Below, one piece after another: positions 1-8,327 of a stretch of DNA of 64,000 nucleotides. Under the pieces are notes generated by a model, which was given only the letters and a program-made list of their open reading frames with translations, was not told the origin of the DNA and searched no databases. Source of the DNA: Mucilaginibacter boryungensis (lineage in GTDB: Bacteria > Bacteroidota > Bacteroidia > Sphingobacteriales > Sphingobacteriaceae); the NCBI RefSeq assembly GCF_015221995.1, contig NZ_JADFFM010000001.1, positions 2,356,001 to 2,420,000 on the forward strand. Reading direction: 5' to 3'. The translations under genes and the position numbers were made by a program. Numbering within the stretch: position 1 is the first letter of the stretch; every line of letters begins with the position of its first letter.

Positions 1-39
1 ACAGCAGACGAAGAAGGGAAAATAGAGATTGGGGATTAG
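1..39 (+). CDS. 3' end of an upstream gene (partial)
   Basis: Frame 1 is open from the first base and ends at the TAG at 37-39, giving the last twelve residues TADEEGKIEIGD. It is followed closely by a strong terminator. The acidic tail is too short to assign a product. The stop codon lies inside a short-word repeat (TTGGGGA, TTAGTTAA, TTAGATA, TTAGTCA), so the end of the protein may have been shaped by that repeat. Confidence 0.5.
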   Translation, partial: TADEEGKIEIGD

Positions 40-148
40 TTAATTAGATATTAGTCAATATTCTTACTAAAGCGATGGGTTTAAACCCATCGCTTTTTTT
101 ATGCTTTTTTCTCCTAATCTCTAATTAACTAATCAACTAATTAACTAA
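22..148. repeat. Heptamer/octamer word repeat arms flanking a terminator
   Basis: The left arm (22-57) reads as consecutive words ATAGAGA, TTGGGGA, TTAGTTAA, TTAGATA, TTAGTCA. The right arm (112-148) is made of the reverse-complement words TCTCTAA, TTAACTAA, TCAACTAA, TTAACTAA. The two arms bracket the terminator hairpin at 69-100. The same word family occurs at 22317-22528, including an exact 21-nt match beginning at 114 and at 22504. Confidence 0.6.
69..100 (+). terminator. Rho-independent terminator
   Basis: A perfect 12-bp inverted repeat (71-94, arms AGCGATGGGTTT and AAACCCATCGCT) is followed by TTTTTT. It ends the transcript of the partial gene at the window edge. Confidence 0.85.
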
Positions 149-153
149 CTTTG
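146..153 (+). promoter_or_regulatory. TAnnTTTG -7 box next to start codon
   Basis: TAACTTTG matches the Bacteroidota sigma-A -7 consensus and lies six bases before the ATG at 160. If used, the transcript would be leaderless or nearly so. No clear -33 TTG is visible at the usual spacing. Confidence 0.4.
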
Positions 154-159
154 TTAGCA

Positions 160-1536
160 ATGTATGCAATAGTTGATATAGAGACCACTGGCGGCCACGC
201 CAGCGCTAACGGGATTACCGAGGTGGCTATCTGCATCCACGATGGTATACAGGTTACACACCGGTATGAGACCCTGATCAATCCTGGCAGGGATATCCCG
301 GTCTATATTCGCGCGTTAACGGGCATCAGCAATGAAATGGTGCAGGATGCCCCGCCTTTTAAACAGGTGGCGCACGAGATATACCAATTACTGCACGATA
401 AGATATTTGTGGCCCACAACGTCAATTTCGATTATTCCTTCCTGCGTTATCATTTAGCAGCATCCGGGTACGATTTAAACTGTAATAAGCTTTGCACGGT
501 AAGGCTGGGGCGTAAAATAATACCGGGGTTGCCATCATACAGTCTTGGCAAGCTTTGCCATAGTTTGGGTATTAATAACGAAAGCCGTCACCGGGCCGGT
601 GGCGATGCTTCGGCTACGGCCGAGTTATTTGGTTTATTGCTAAGCAGAGATGCCAATAAGCACATCCTGTCAGCACTTAAAAAGAACTCCAAAGAACAAA
701 ACCTACCGCCGCATTTAAATAAAACTATAATAGAGAAGCTGCCGTTAATGCCCGGCGTGTATTACTTTCACGATCAAAAAGGCAAGGTAATTTATGTGGG
801 TAAGGCGGTAAATATCAAAAAGCGGGTTTGCAGTCACTTTAGCGGCAATAACCCAAACCTGCAGCGTCAGGAGTTTTTAAGAAATATCCACCATATCTCG
901 CACCAGGAATGCGGAACAGAGTTAATGGCATTGGCGCTTGAGGCAATAGAGATCAAACGCCTGTGGCCAAAATACAACCGGTCGTTAAAACGGTTTGAAC
1001 ATACTTTCGGCTTATATACGTATGAAGACCAGCGCGGCTACCTGCGCCTGGCCGTTGATAAGCACCGTAAGTATTCAGATTCGGTACATAGCTGCCGGTC
1101 GCTGCTGGAAGGTTATAGCTTGCTAAATCAGTTGATAGAAGAATTTGAACTGTGCCCTAAGCTATGCTTCATTCAAAAGAATAATGAGCCTTGCACGGGT
1201 AATTATAAAGAGCAATGCGCCTGCACCGGTCAAATGGACGTACATATCTACAACCAGAAGGTTCAATACGCCATTAGCAGCCTGAAAGAGCAACTTCCTA
1301 CCTTCGCTTTGCGCGATAAAGGCCGCAACTACGACGAACAAAGCTGTATCCTGATAGAGAACGGCCGCTTTTACGGTATGGGTTATATCACCAATGATTT
1401 TGATGCCGATAACTTTGATGCCCTGAAGGCACACCTTTCGCCTTATCCTGATAACGGTTATATCCGCAACATGGTGCTTAGCCATGCCGAGCGGTACCCT
1501 GCTAAGAAAGTTGAGTTTGGAATGGTGTTGGCTTAG
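160..1536 (+). CDS. DnaQ-like exonuclease fused to UvrC-type GIY-YIG nuclease
   Basis: The 458-residue protein has two nuclease domains. Residues 1-165 are a DEDDh 3'-5' exonuclease like Pol III epsilon, with motif I IVDIETTGG, motif II HNVNFDYSFL and motif III HRAGGDASAT. Residues ~195-275 are a GIY-YIG domain (GVYYFHDQKGKVIYVGKA) like the N-terminus of UvrC or Cho. The rest resembles a UvrC-type region without recognisable UvrB-binding or HhH parts. It probably acts in DNA repair as an exo-plus-incision enzyme; this is inferred from the domains. I chose ATG 160 rather than the in-frame TTG at 151, because 151 lies inside the -7 box. Confidence 0.85.
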   Translation: MYAIVDIETTGGHASANGITEVAICIHDGIQVTHRYETLINPGRDIPVYIRALTGISNEMVQDAPPFKQVAHEIYQLLHDKIFVAHNVNFDYSFLRYHLAASGYDLNCNKLCTVRLGRKIIPGLPSYSLGKLCHSLGINNESRHRAGGDASATAELFGLLLSRDANKHILSALKKNSKEQNLPPHLNKTIIEKLPLMPGVYYFHDQKGKVIYVGKAVNIKKRVCSHFSGNNPNLQRQEFLRNIHHISHQECGTELMALALEAIEIKRLWPKYNRSLKRFEHTFGLYTYEDQRGYLRLAVDKHRKYSDSVHSCRSLLEGYSLLNQLIEEFELCPKLCFIQKNNEPCTGNYKEQCACTGQMDVHIYNQKVQYAISSLKEQLPTFALRDKGRNYDEQSCILIENGRFYGMGYITNDFDADNFDALKAHLSPYPDNGYIRNMVLSHAERYPAKKVEFGMVLA

Positions 1537-1546
1537 GCAACCACCC

Positions 1547-1636
1547 CGTCATTGCGAGGTACGAGGCAATCTCCAAACTATACATCACCACTCTGCAATC
1601 CGGGAGACTGCTTCGTCGTTCCTCCTCGCAATGACG
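1547..1636. repeat. REP-like interspersed palindrome
   Basis: The outer arms CGTCATTGCGAGG and CCTCGCAATGACG are exact reverse complements and enclose about 64 nt with further imperfect pairing (GAGGCAATCTCC against GGGAGACTGCTTC). A related copy lies at 22362-22454, and weaker CGTCATTCTGA-type copies occur at 10154 and 51026. Short open frames through it are not genes. Confidence 0.75.
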
Positions 1637-1739
1637 CAATATAGAATACATTCCCCCCTAAGAAAATCGCACAACTAATAACACAATATAATTTCCCTTC
1701 GGTTATACTATTACATCATAACCTATATAAAAACGTATT

Positions 1740-2279
1740 ATGGATAGTATTAATCAGCAGCAACCCGAAGACAACTTCAAAAACCTGGAGGGCAACGATG
1801 CCTGGAAGAAACTAAAGGAACTGGCTGAAAAAGCCGAAAGCTGTTTCTTCTGTACCAATATTAAAACCGGCCTGCCTTTCAATACCCGCCCTATGTCTCC
1901 GCAAAGGATTGACGATAATGGCGACCTGTGGTTCCTGAGCGCTAACGATAGCCATAAAAATGCAGATATTAAATCCGACCCACTGGTTCAGTTACTATTT
2001 CAGGCATCGCCACATTCCGGCTTTTTAAGTGTATATGGAATTGCTGAAATAAGCGAAGACAAAGCTATGATCGATACACTATGGGACCCGCTATTAAAAG
2101 TATGGTTTACCGAAGGTAAAGACGACCTGCGCATCAGTGTAATAAAGGTATCGCCTACCCAGGGTTACTATTGGGATAACAAACATGGCAATGCCATCGC
2201 CTTTGTTAAAATGATAGCCGGTGCTATTACCGGTAAAACGCTTGATGATTCGATTGAAGGAAAACTGGTAGATGAGTAA
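1740..2279 (+). CDS. Pyridoxamine 5'-phosphate oxidase family protein
   Basis: This 179-residue protein has the split-barrel flavin-binding fold of the general stress protein 26 / PNPOx-like group. Family-like segments are the N-terminal helix with AWKKLKELAEKAESCFF, the strand with RPMSPQRIDDNGDLWFLSA, and the later ISVIKVSPTQGYYWD. Relatives bind FMN, FAD or F420, and their substrates are usually unknown; they are often stress-induced. The gene stands alone, 77 nt before a glyoxalase-like gene in the same direction. It is unlikely to be a true PdxH, which is longer and has a different C-terminus. Confidence 0.85.
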   Translation: MDSINQQQPEDNFKNLEGNDAWKKLKELAEKAESCFFCTNIKTGLPFNTRPMSPQRIDDNGDLWFLSANDSHKNADIKSDPLVQLLFQASPHSGFLSVYGIAEISEDKAMIDTLWDPLLKVWFTEGKDDLRISVIKVSPTQGYYWDNKHGNAIAFVKMIAGAITGKTLDDSIEGKLVDE

Positions 2280-2355
2280 TGCAGCCAAGCGTATAGGCGA
2301 TGAGTTAACTTATGGATCAACAAATGTTATATTAGTGCATATTTAACCCGCTGCT

Positions 2356-2724
2356 ATGACAAAGGCTATCCCGGTATTCCGTGTATTCGATTATAAAAAA
2401 ACCATAGAGTTTTATGTAGACTGGCTGGGTTTTACCATCAACTGGGAACATAAGCCAGAGGGTAGCCCATTTTATATGCAGGTAAGTATTCGCGGCGTGG
2501 CTATCGATCTGTCCGAGCACCACGGCGAATGTTCGCCCGGTGCTAAAGTAATACTGAATGATTTTGAAGGTTTAACAGCTTACCATAAACTGATTAGCGA
2601 AAAAGACTTCAAGTATATGAACCCGGGCCTTGAACGCACTGAATGGGATATAGAAACTATTACTACTACAGTGATAGATCCATTTATGAATCAAATTATA
2701 TTTACCGAACGGGTTGGGAAGTAA
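2356..2724 (+). CDS. Glyoxalase/bleomycin-resistance superfamily protein
   Basis: This is a 122-residue VOC-fold protein. The opening PVFRVFDYKKTIEFYVDWLGF is diagnostic of the small bleomycin-resistance-like group in which a dimer forms two metal or ligand sites. The C-terminal strand TTTVIDPFMNQIIFTE carries the usual terminal acidic region. Substrate is unknown; such proteins bind drugs or catalyse small isomerase or dioxygenase reactions. It is convergent with pyrF, whose stop codon directly abuts it. Confidence 0.85.
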   Translation: MTKAIPVFRVFDYKKTIEFYVDWLGFTINWEHKPEGSPFYMQVSIRGVAIDLSEHHGECSPGAKVILNDFEGLTAYHKLISEKDFKYMNPGLERTEWDIETITTTVIDPFMNQIIFTERVGK

Positions 2725-3555
2725 CTATATCCCCGCTTTCTCCAACTCTTCAGCCATTTGCTGCTGCAGCTTCAATGCTTCGGCACGTGCGGCTTCGGCA
2801 AAATCTTCACCGCTGGATGCGTAAATAATAGACCTCGAGGAATTAACAAGCAAACCGCAGTCCTTAGTCATACCGTATTTACACACATCTTCCAGGCTAC
2901 CGCCCTGCGCCCCTACACCTGGCACCAATAAAAAGTTATCGGGCGCGTAAGCGCGAATGTTGGTAAACTCTGTGCTTTTGGTAGCGCCAACTACATACAT
3001 TATCCTATCGGCGCCAGCCCAGGTATTGGCTTTCTTAATAATAGTTTCATACAGGTATCCACCTTCTGTTTCAAGGTATTGAAAATCCTTGCTGCCTACG
3101 GATGATGTCAACGCCAGAATAATTACCCATTTACCTTCATAAGCCAAATAGGGTTTCACACTGTCGTTACCCATATAGGGGGTTATCGTAATAGCATCAA
3201 AGTTCATTCCCGAAGTGCTTTCATCAAAAAATGCGCGCGCGTATTTGTCTGATGTATTACCGATATCGCCGCGTTTGGCGTCGATAATATTCAAGGTATC
3301 CTTTGGTAGGTATTTACAGGTATCTATTAATGCCTGCAGCCCTTTTATGCCATAGCTTTCAAAAAAAGCCGAATTAGGTTTATAAGCCACGCACAAATCG
3401 CGGGTAGCGTCAATAATCCGTTTGTTAAACTCAAATATAGGTTCGGGGTAGCTTTTTAAAAAGTCGGGTAGCTTATCAAGGTCGGGGTCTAAACCCACAC
3501 ATAAAAACGATCTTTTCTTTTTAATCTCAGCAATAAGTTGTTCCCGGGAAAGCAT
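2725..3555 (-). CDS. pyrF: Orotidine 5'-phosphate decarboxylase (type 2)
   Basis: The enzyme decarboxylates OMP to UMP, the last step of de novo pyrimidine synthesis. The 276-residue length and the sequence fit the longer bacterial/plant-like type 2 group. The catalytic motif is NIIDAKRGDIGNTSDKYA (D-x-K-x-x-D). Near the C-terminus LLVPGVGAQGG is the phosphate-binding loop and VNSSRSIIYAS follows. It is divergent from rho across a 278-nt gap and ends flush against the glyoxalase-like gene. Confidence 0.95.
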   Translation of the reverse strand: MLSREQLIAEIKKKRSFLCVGLDPDLDKLPDFLKSYPEPIFEFNKRIIDATRDLCVAYKPNSAFFESYGIKGLQALIDTCKYLPKDTLNIIDAKRGDIGNTSDKYARAFFDESTSGMNFDAITITPYMGNDSVKPYLAYEGKWVIILALTSSVGSKDFQYLETEGGYLYETIIKKANTWAGADRIMYVVGATKSTEFTNIRAYAPDNFLLVPGVGAQGGSLEDVCKYGMTKDCGLLVNSSRSIIYASSGEDFAEAARAEALKLQQQMAEELEKAGI

Positions 3556-3833
3556 GCAGTAGTAATATAAGATGTATTTTGATTGTAAAAAAACTAAAAA
3601 TTACCCTAACTGTTATGCATTTGAGAGATATTTTTTGAAAAAGTTTGAAATACTAATTTTTATTAATTAAAATTGCAGCGTTATCCTTTGAATTTTTCTT
3701 GCACCAAAGAAACAATTTAAAATTCCAACGTATTTTACTAATAAAAAAATTACAAGAGTTTCGGTTTCGTTTTGTGTGTTGGTTAACAAATTCTCTCAAT
3801 ATTAAAAATCCTTTTGATTTATAAATTCACCCC

Positions 3834-5471
3834 ATGTCTGACAATACTATTGAATTGAACGATAAACTCGTTTCAGAACTACGCGATATGGCAAAAGCTT
3901 TGGGCGTTGCCGAAGCAGATGACCTACGCAAACCACAATTAATTACCCGCATTGTAGAGCAACAGCAGCTAATTGAAGCTGCCAGGATGCAACAGAGCGT
4001 TTTGGCCAGCAATTACGCTCCGATAGGTGAAGAACAACCGGCTGCTGAAGCTGAAGATAAACCACGTAAAAGAACCCGTGTTATAAAAGCCAAATCATCA
4101 ACCACACCACGTGTTGATGTACCTTTGGATGATACAAACCTGTTTAACCAGGATGAAGAAGACGACAATCAGTCGTTTACCGAAGACGAAGCACCTGCTG
4201 CCAGCGAAGAGGCGCCACAGGTAATTACAGGTGATGACCAGGACGACCAGCCTTCAAAGCCGGAAGAACGCCCTGCTGAACGCGCGCCCAAATTTGATCG
4301 CCGCGCTAATCAGGCAAACCAGCAACAAAACAAAAAAGAAGAAGTTAATCTTGATTTCGACAATGTAATTGTTAATGAAGGCGTACTGGAAATTATGCCT
4401 GATGGTTACGGATTCCTGCGCTCTTCTGACTATAATTACCTTACTTCGCCCGATGATATTTATGTATCCCAATCGCAAATAAAATTATTCGGCTTAAAAA
4501 CCGGTGATACTGTGCGCGGCAGCATCCGTCCGCCAAAAGAAGGTGAAAAATACTTCCCGCTGGTACGGGTGGAAGCCATTAATGGTCGTGTACCCGCTGA
4601 AGTGCGTGACCGTGTACCTTTTGACCACTTAACACCTTTATTCCCATCAGAAAAACTGAGCTTGTTTACCGATCCGGGTAACTATTCAACCCGTATTATG
4701 GATCTGTTCTCGCCTATTGGTAAAGGTCAGCGTGGTTTAATTGTGGCACAGCCAAAAACAGGTAAAACCATGTTATTAAAGGATGTGGCCAACGCTATTG
4801 CTAAAAACCACCCCGAGGTTTACCTGATCATATTACTGATTGACGAACGCCCTGAGGAAGTTACCGATATGGCCCGCAGCGTACGTGCCGAGGTTATCGC
4901 GTCGACTTTTGACGAGCCGGCCGAACGCCACGTAAAAATTGCCAATATTGTGCTGGAAAAAGCTAAACGTATGGTTGAATGCGGTCATGACGTTGTTATC
5001 CTGCTCGATTCCATTACCCGCCTGGCCCGTGCCTATAACACGGTTGCCCCTGCATCCGGTAAAATACTATCCGGTGGTGTTGATGCTAACGCGCTGCACA
5101 AACCAAAACGTTTCTTTGGTGCGGCCCGTAACATTGAAGACGGGGGATCATTAACCATTATCGCTACAGCGCTTACCGAAACCGGTTCTAAAATGGATGA
5201 GGTTATTTTTGAAGAGTTCAAGGGTACGGGTAACATGGAGTTACAGTTGGATCGTAAGTTATCTAACAAACGTATCTTCCCGGCTATCGACCTTACCGCG
5301 TCAAGCACTCGTCGTGATGATTTATTGCTTGACCGTGATACGCTGCAACGCATCTGGATATTGCGTAATCACCTGGCCGATATGAACTCGCAGGAATCGA
5401 TGGAGTTTTTACAAACGCAAATTAGAGGCACAAAAACAAATGAAGAGTTTTTGATCTCGATGAACTCGTAA
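3834..5471 (+). CDS. rho: Transcription termination factor Rho
   Basis: The 545-residue RNA-dependent ATPase carries a Walker A (AQPKTGKT, about residue 306), a Walker B ([16 protein letters not shown]), the Q-loop ([21 protein letters not shown]) and the R-loop/hexamer segment KGTGNMEL. It ends transcripts by 5'-3' translocation on RNA. The N-terminus (residues 1-45) is the Rho_N SAP-like helical domain. Residues ~50-170 are an acidic, Gln/Asn-rich, probably disordered insertion, usual for Bacteroidota Rho and absent from E. coli. A terminator follows at 5508. Confidence 0.97.
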   Translation: MSDNTIELNDKLVSELRDMAKALGVAEADDLRKPQLITRIVEQQQLIEAARMQQSVLASNYAPIGEEQPAAEAEDKPRKRTRVIKAKSSTTPRVDVPLDDTNLFNQDEEDDNQSFTEDEAPAASEEAPQVITGDDQDDQPSKPEERPAERAPKFDRRANQANQQQNKKEEVNLDFDNVIVNEGVLEIMPDGYGFLRSSDYNYLTSPDDIYVSQSQIKLFGLKTGDTVRGSIRPPKEGEKYFPLVRVEAINGRVPAEVRDRVPFDHLTPLFPSEKLSLFTDPGNYSTRIMDLFSPIGKGQRGLIVAQPKTGKTMLLKDVANAIAKNHPEVYLIILLIDERPEEVTDMARSVRAEVIASTFDEPAERHVKIANIVLEKAKRMVECGHDVVILLDSITRLARAYNTVAPASGKILSGGVDANALHKPKRFFGAARNIEDGGSLTIIATALTETGSKMDEVIFEEFKGTGNMELQLDRKLSNKRIFPAIDLTASSTRRDDLLLDRDTLQRIWILRNHLADMNSQESMEFLQTQIRGTKTNEEFLISMNS

Positions 5472-5507
5472 TAACTGTAAATACAGTACTTTTATGAAGA
5501 TATGATT

Positions 5508-5538
5508 AAAGCACTCGTTTTTTAACGGGTGCTTTCTT
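5508..5538 (+). terminator. Terminator after rho
   Basis: An 11-bp stem (AAGCACTCGTT with AACGGGTGCTT, one G-T pair) has a short T-rich loop and is followed by TTCTTG. The U tract is weak. It overlaps the TTG-initiated extension of the next frame, which supports the later ATG at 5576 as the pssA start. Confidence 0.65.
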
Positions 5539-5575
5539 GTTGGTTCATAAATTCTTGGTAACTTCACCCCCACAA

Positions 5576-6298
5576 ATGAGGAAGCGAGTAAAAAAACACT
5601 TACCCAATGCCATTACCTGTGCTAATTTGTTCAGCGGCTGTGTGGGTATTGTATTTGCTTTTAGCGATAACCTGATCTTTGCTGCCTACTGTATCTTCCT
5701 GGCCGCCATCTTCGATTTTTTTGATGGTTTTGCTTCACGCGTATTACAATCATTCTCCGGCATAGGTAAAGACCTGGATTCACTGGCCGATATGGTGAGC
5801 TTTGGCTTCCTTCCATCAGCAATTTTGTACGAATTACTTTTAAAGTCGCCGGCTATACCAAGTATTGGGAATTATATACCCTTTTTAGCATTCGCTATCG
5901 CGGTATTCTCGGCCTTACGTTTAGCTAAGTTTAATACTGATACCCGCCAGGCTGAAATATTTATCGGGTTGCCAACGCCCGCAAATGCTATACTTATAGC
6001 CTCGTTACCTTTCATAACAGATCAATACCCATTGTTTAGCCATTACATACTAAACCAGTACACCCTGGTGGCTATAGATGTGGTAATGTGCGCGCTGCTG
6101 GTAGCCGAGTTGCCGCTAATGTCGCTGAAATTCAAAAACTTGGATTCAAGACGTAATTTATATCGCTATATATTGCTGCTTATCTCGGCTATATTGATTC
6201 TATTTTTTAAATTTGCTGCCGTTCCGGTAGTGATATTTATATATATCACCCTATCTATCATTCAACTAAAATTCGACAATGACAAAGTTCCAGGCTGA
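5576..6298 (+). CDS. pssA: CDP-diacylglycerol--serine O-phosphatidyltransferase
   Basis: This 240-residue integral membrane enzyme makes phosphatidylserine, the precursor of phosphatidylethanolamine. The CDP-alcohol phosphotransferase motif is DGFASRV...GKDLDSLAD, following D-G-x2-(A)-R-x8-G-x3-D-x3-D with Ser replacing the usual Ala. About six to seven hydrophobic helices span the protein. I chose ATG 5576 (MRKRVKKHLPNAIT) because the frame upstream runs back into the rho terminator. It overlaps purS by 20 nt, so the two are probably co-transcribed. Confidence 0.93.
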   Translation: MRKRVKKHLPNAITCANLFSGCVGIVFAFSDNLIFAAYCIFLAAIFDFFDGFASRVLQSFSGIGKDLDSLADMVSFGFLPSAILYELLLKSPAIPSIGNYIPFLAFAIAVFSALRLAKFNTDTRQAEIFIGLPTPANAILIASLPFITDQYPLFSHYILNQYTLVAIDVVMCALLVAELPLMSLKFKNLDSRRNLYRYILLLISAILILFFKFAAVPVVIFIYITLSIIQLKFDNDKVPG

Positions 6299-6533
6299 AA
6301 TTGATGTAATGCCCAAAAAAGAAATTCTTGATCCACAAGGAAAAGCCGTTACCGGCAGCATGAAAAACCTTGGTTTGGAAGAAATTCATAACATCCGCAT
6401 AGGCAAACATATTTCGCTTGAGATTGAGGCCGAAAACGAAGATTTAGCCCGCCAAAAAGTGGATCAGGCATGTAAAAGCTTATTAGCTAACCTTATTATG
6501 GAAAGCTATAGCTTTAGTTTACGAACCGTTTAG
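6279..6533 (+). CDS. purS: Phosphoribosylformylglycinamidine synthase subunit PurS
   Basis: This 84-residue protein matches PurS (FQAEIDVMPKKEILDPQGKAV), the small structural subunit that joins PurQ and PurL in the three-part FGAM synthase of purine synthesis. It is full length. It overlaps the end of pssA by 20 nt. Neither purL nor purQ is in the window, so the complex must be encoded elsewhere. Confidence 0.93.
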   Translation: MTKFQAEIDVMPKKEILDPQGKAVTGSMKNLGLEEIHNIRIGKHISLEIEAENEDLARQKVDQACKSLLANLIMESYSFSLRTV

Positions 6534-6891
6534 ATAAATTCGTAAATTTTTCGCATTCTGACCTGCAATCTATCAGCGCCGTATTTATAACACCTGTACT
6601 TTACTTACCCCTGAATGATTATTCCGGATTAATTTATTCCATATAAATTAACAACCTGCCTATCAGTCTATTATAGAAAATATATTAAAAAATATAAATA
6701 TATATGTACATACATTATAACATTTAAATTTTATTCATACCTTCATATTGCTCATTCCTAAACCAGGTCACACTACAACTCTTAGTATTAATCAATAAAA
6801 AGGAGGTATTGGCAAGCATCAACTCATCATATCAAATTCAGTTATATCTAATCGGCTCCGCTAAAATTTTAACCATTTAAAACATCAAATC
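6534..6891. other. 358-nt AT-rich intergenic stretch
   Basis: No open frame of note or RNA gene was recognised. The middle (about 6660-6740) is very AT-rich with runs such as ATATAAATATATATG. It presumably holds the promoter of the secreted protein that starts at 6892, but I could not choose a convincing TAnnTTTG box. Confidence 0.5.
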
Positions 6892-7308
6892 ATGAAAGCA
6901 AAATTTTTAGCAGTTATTGCAACATTCTTCTTATTAACATCAGTTGTGGCCCCCAAAGCAAAAGCTGAAACCATTACTGTTACCGAAGCACAGATAATTT
7001 CCGTTATGACCTTCTGGGATTATGCAGGCCCGCATGACTATTATTTTAACCCATACGGCTCTTATTCACAAACAGCCGACGTGACGGACGGCTTTTATTA
7101 TACCGTAACCATTGTAGTAGGCAGTAATTATGGAAGTTTTATTGATTATGGCCATTATCACCATTACTGGACTTATAATTACCAAAATAATAGCGAGTCA
7201 GCTGATTTCGATACCGACCATAACAGCTCCACTTATGGCCAGTGTACCTTTAATTATGGGGTAACTATAGGATCGGGATACAATACAGTTTTTGATTATT
7301 ATAACTAA
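6892..7308 (+). CDS. Unknown secreted Tyr/Asn/His-rich protein
   Basis: The 138-residue product has a clear Sec signal peptide (MKAKFLAVIATFFLLTSVVA...AKA|E), so the mature protein of about 112 residues is exported. The mature part is unusually rich in Tyr, Asn, His, Ser and Asp, with clusters such as HDYYFNPYGSY and YGHYHHYWTYNYQNN, and has one Cys. I recognise no family. The composition suggests a beta-rich, possibly adhesive or metal-binding extracellular protein, which is speculation. It is monocistronic, preceded by a 358-nt AT-rich region and followed by a very strong terminator. Confidence 0.75.
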   Translation: MKAKFLAVIATFFLLTSVVAPKAKAETITVTEAQIISVMTFWDYAGPHDYYFNPYGSYSQTADVTDGFYYTVTIVVGSNYGSFIDYGHYHHYWTYNYQNNSESADFDTDHNSSTYGQCTFNYGVTIGSGYNTVFDYYN

Positions 7309-7315
7309 TCCCAAT

Positions 7316-7347
7316 AAAAAAGGGATGCCATTTAGCATCCCTTTTTT
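7316..7347. terminator. Bidirectional terminator
   Basis: A 13-bp perfect stem (AAAAAAGGGATGC with GCATCCCTTTTTT) has a six-base loop. It has T runs in both directions and so can serve both the secreted-protein gene and the convergent Hpt gene. Confidence 0.9.
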
Positions 7348-7368
7348 ATTGCTATAATTTTCACTTAC

Positions 7369-7737
7369 TTACAATAGTGCTTCAGTATCAGCTTTAATCT
7401 TGGCTAATTTTACCAGGTTGTTGCTTACTACCGATTTTATCCAGGCAAATTTTGTATTGATCATATTAATATCCTGACCACCTGCCTTACAGGCTAATTC
7501 TACATCCTGCATAGCGGCCTGGCAATCGCCCATACCAAAAAAACCCAGGTTAGGCTTTAACTTGTGTGAAGCCCCTCCCGCTGTTGCCCAGTCGCCGGCT
7601 GCTATGGCATTGGTAATGGTTGTTAACAGTTCGGGGGTTTGCTGCAAAAATAAGTCGATGGAATCAACAATGAACTCATTGCTGCCATCGGCAATTTCAT
7701 AAAGGAATGAAAGGTCAAAATCCTGGTTATCTGACAT
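7369..7737 (-). CDS. Stand-alone Hpt (histidine phosphotransfer) protein
   Basis: The 122-residue protein is a four-helix phosphotransfer domain with no other domain. The phospho-accepting His is in GGASHKLKPNLGFFGM. Such proteins relay phosphate between a hybrid histidine kinase and a response regulator in the cytoplasm. No cognate kinase is adjacent, so its partners are encoded elsewhere. It is 22 nt downstream of folK on the same strand and may be co-transcribed with it, although the functions are unrelated. Confidence 0.85.
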   Translation of the reverse strand: MSDNQDFDLSFLYEIADGSNEFIVDSIDLFLQQTPELLTTITNAIAAGDWATAGGASHKLKPNLGFFGMGDCQAAMQDVELACKAGGQDINMINTKFAWIKSVVSNNLVKLAKIKADTEALL

Positions 7738-7759
7738 ATTTATTTTTTCTACCCCAAAT

Positions 7760-8239
7760 TTATAATTTTTTCACAATCAAGCAATCCTGTAAGTTATTTT
7801 TAAGATACAACATATTTTGTTTCAATACGGGATGGATCAATTCCGGGGCTACTTCAGCTAATGGCTCTAAGGTAAACCGGCGGTTTTGCAGTTGCGGATG
7901 CGGAATAATAAGATCGGGATCGTTCAAAACAATCTCATCGTAAAATAATATATCAATATCTATTGTCCGCGCACCCCATTTTTCCTCGCGTTTGCGCCCC
8001 AGGTCCAATTCAATCTGCAATATACGTTTTAATACTTCATGTGGTTGCAAATTGGTTTGCGCTATTACTACCTGGTTCAGGTAATCGGGCTGGTCGGTTT
8101 TACCCCAGGCCTGTGTCTCGTACACAGAGGATAGTGTAATAATAGGCCCTATCAACTGGCCTATCTGCCCAATTGCGCGCTGCAAATAGTCATGCCTGTC
8201 TCCTAAATTGGTACCTACCAGCAAAAAAACCTTAAACAT
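7760..8239 (-). CDS. folK: 2-amino-4-hydroxy-6-hydroxymethyldihydropteridine diphosphokinase
   Basis: FolK transfers pyrophosphate from ATP to 6-hydroxymethyl-dihydropterin in folate synthesis. The 159-residue protein begins MFKVFLLVGTNLGDR and holds the HPPK signature KWGARTIDIDILFYD. It also has IIPHPQLQNRRFTLEPLAEVAP, the conserved C-terminal loop. The frame stays open upstream to 8623 without relation to FolK, overlapping the divergent sppA; I rejected that extension and chose ATG 8239 from family length. Confidence 0.94.
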   Translation of the reverse strand: MFKVFLLVGTNLGDRHDYLQRAIGQIGQLIGPIITLSSVYETQAWGKTDQPDYLNQVVIAQTNLQPHEVLKRILQIELDLGRKREEKWGARTIDIDILFYDEIVLNDPDLIIPHPQLQNRRFTLEPLAEVAPELIHPVLKQNMLYLKNNLQDCLIVKKL

Positions 8240-8294
8240 GTTGTAACAAATATTATTGATAGTACTCTTAGCTGTAATACGCTTGCTAATTGTT

Positions 8295-8302
8295 AAGTTT
8301 GC
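8295..8302 (+). promoter_or_regulatory. Candidate sppA -7 box
   Basis: TAAGTTTG matches TAnnTTTG exactly and lies 25 nt before the sppA start, in the 88-nt divergent gap with folK. No clear TTG is seen at -33. Confidence 0.45.
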
Positions 8303-8327
8303 ATAGATAGATAGATTATATTTTTTA

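Noticed and set aside
1484..1678. Open frame after the exonuclease gene
   Set aside because: It runs through a REP-like palindrome and shares no family; its codons follow the repeat rather than a protein.
3556..3833. Regulatory leader of rho
   Set aside because: No clear promoter box, repeat or hairpin could be chosen in the 278-nt gap between pyrF and rho.
6534..6891. Riboswitch or small RNA upstream of the secreted protein
   Set aside because: The region is AT-rich and lacks a recognisable aptamer or terminator hairpin.
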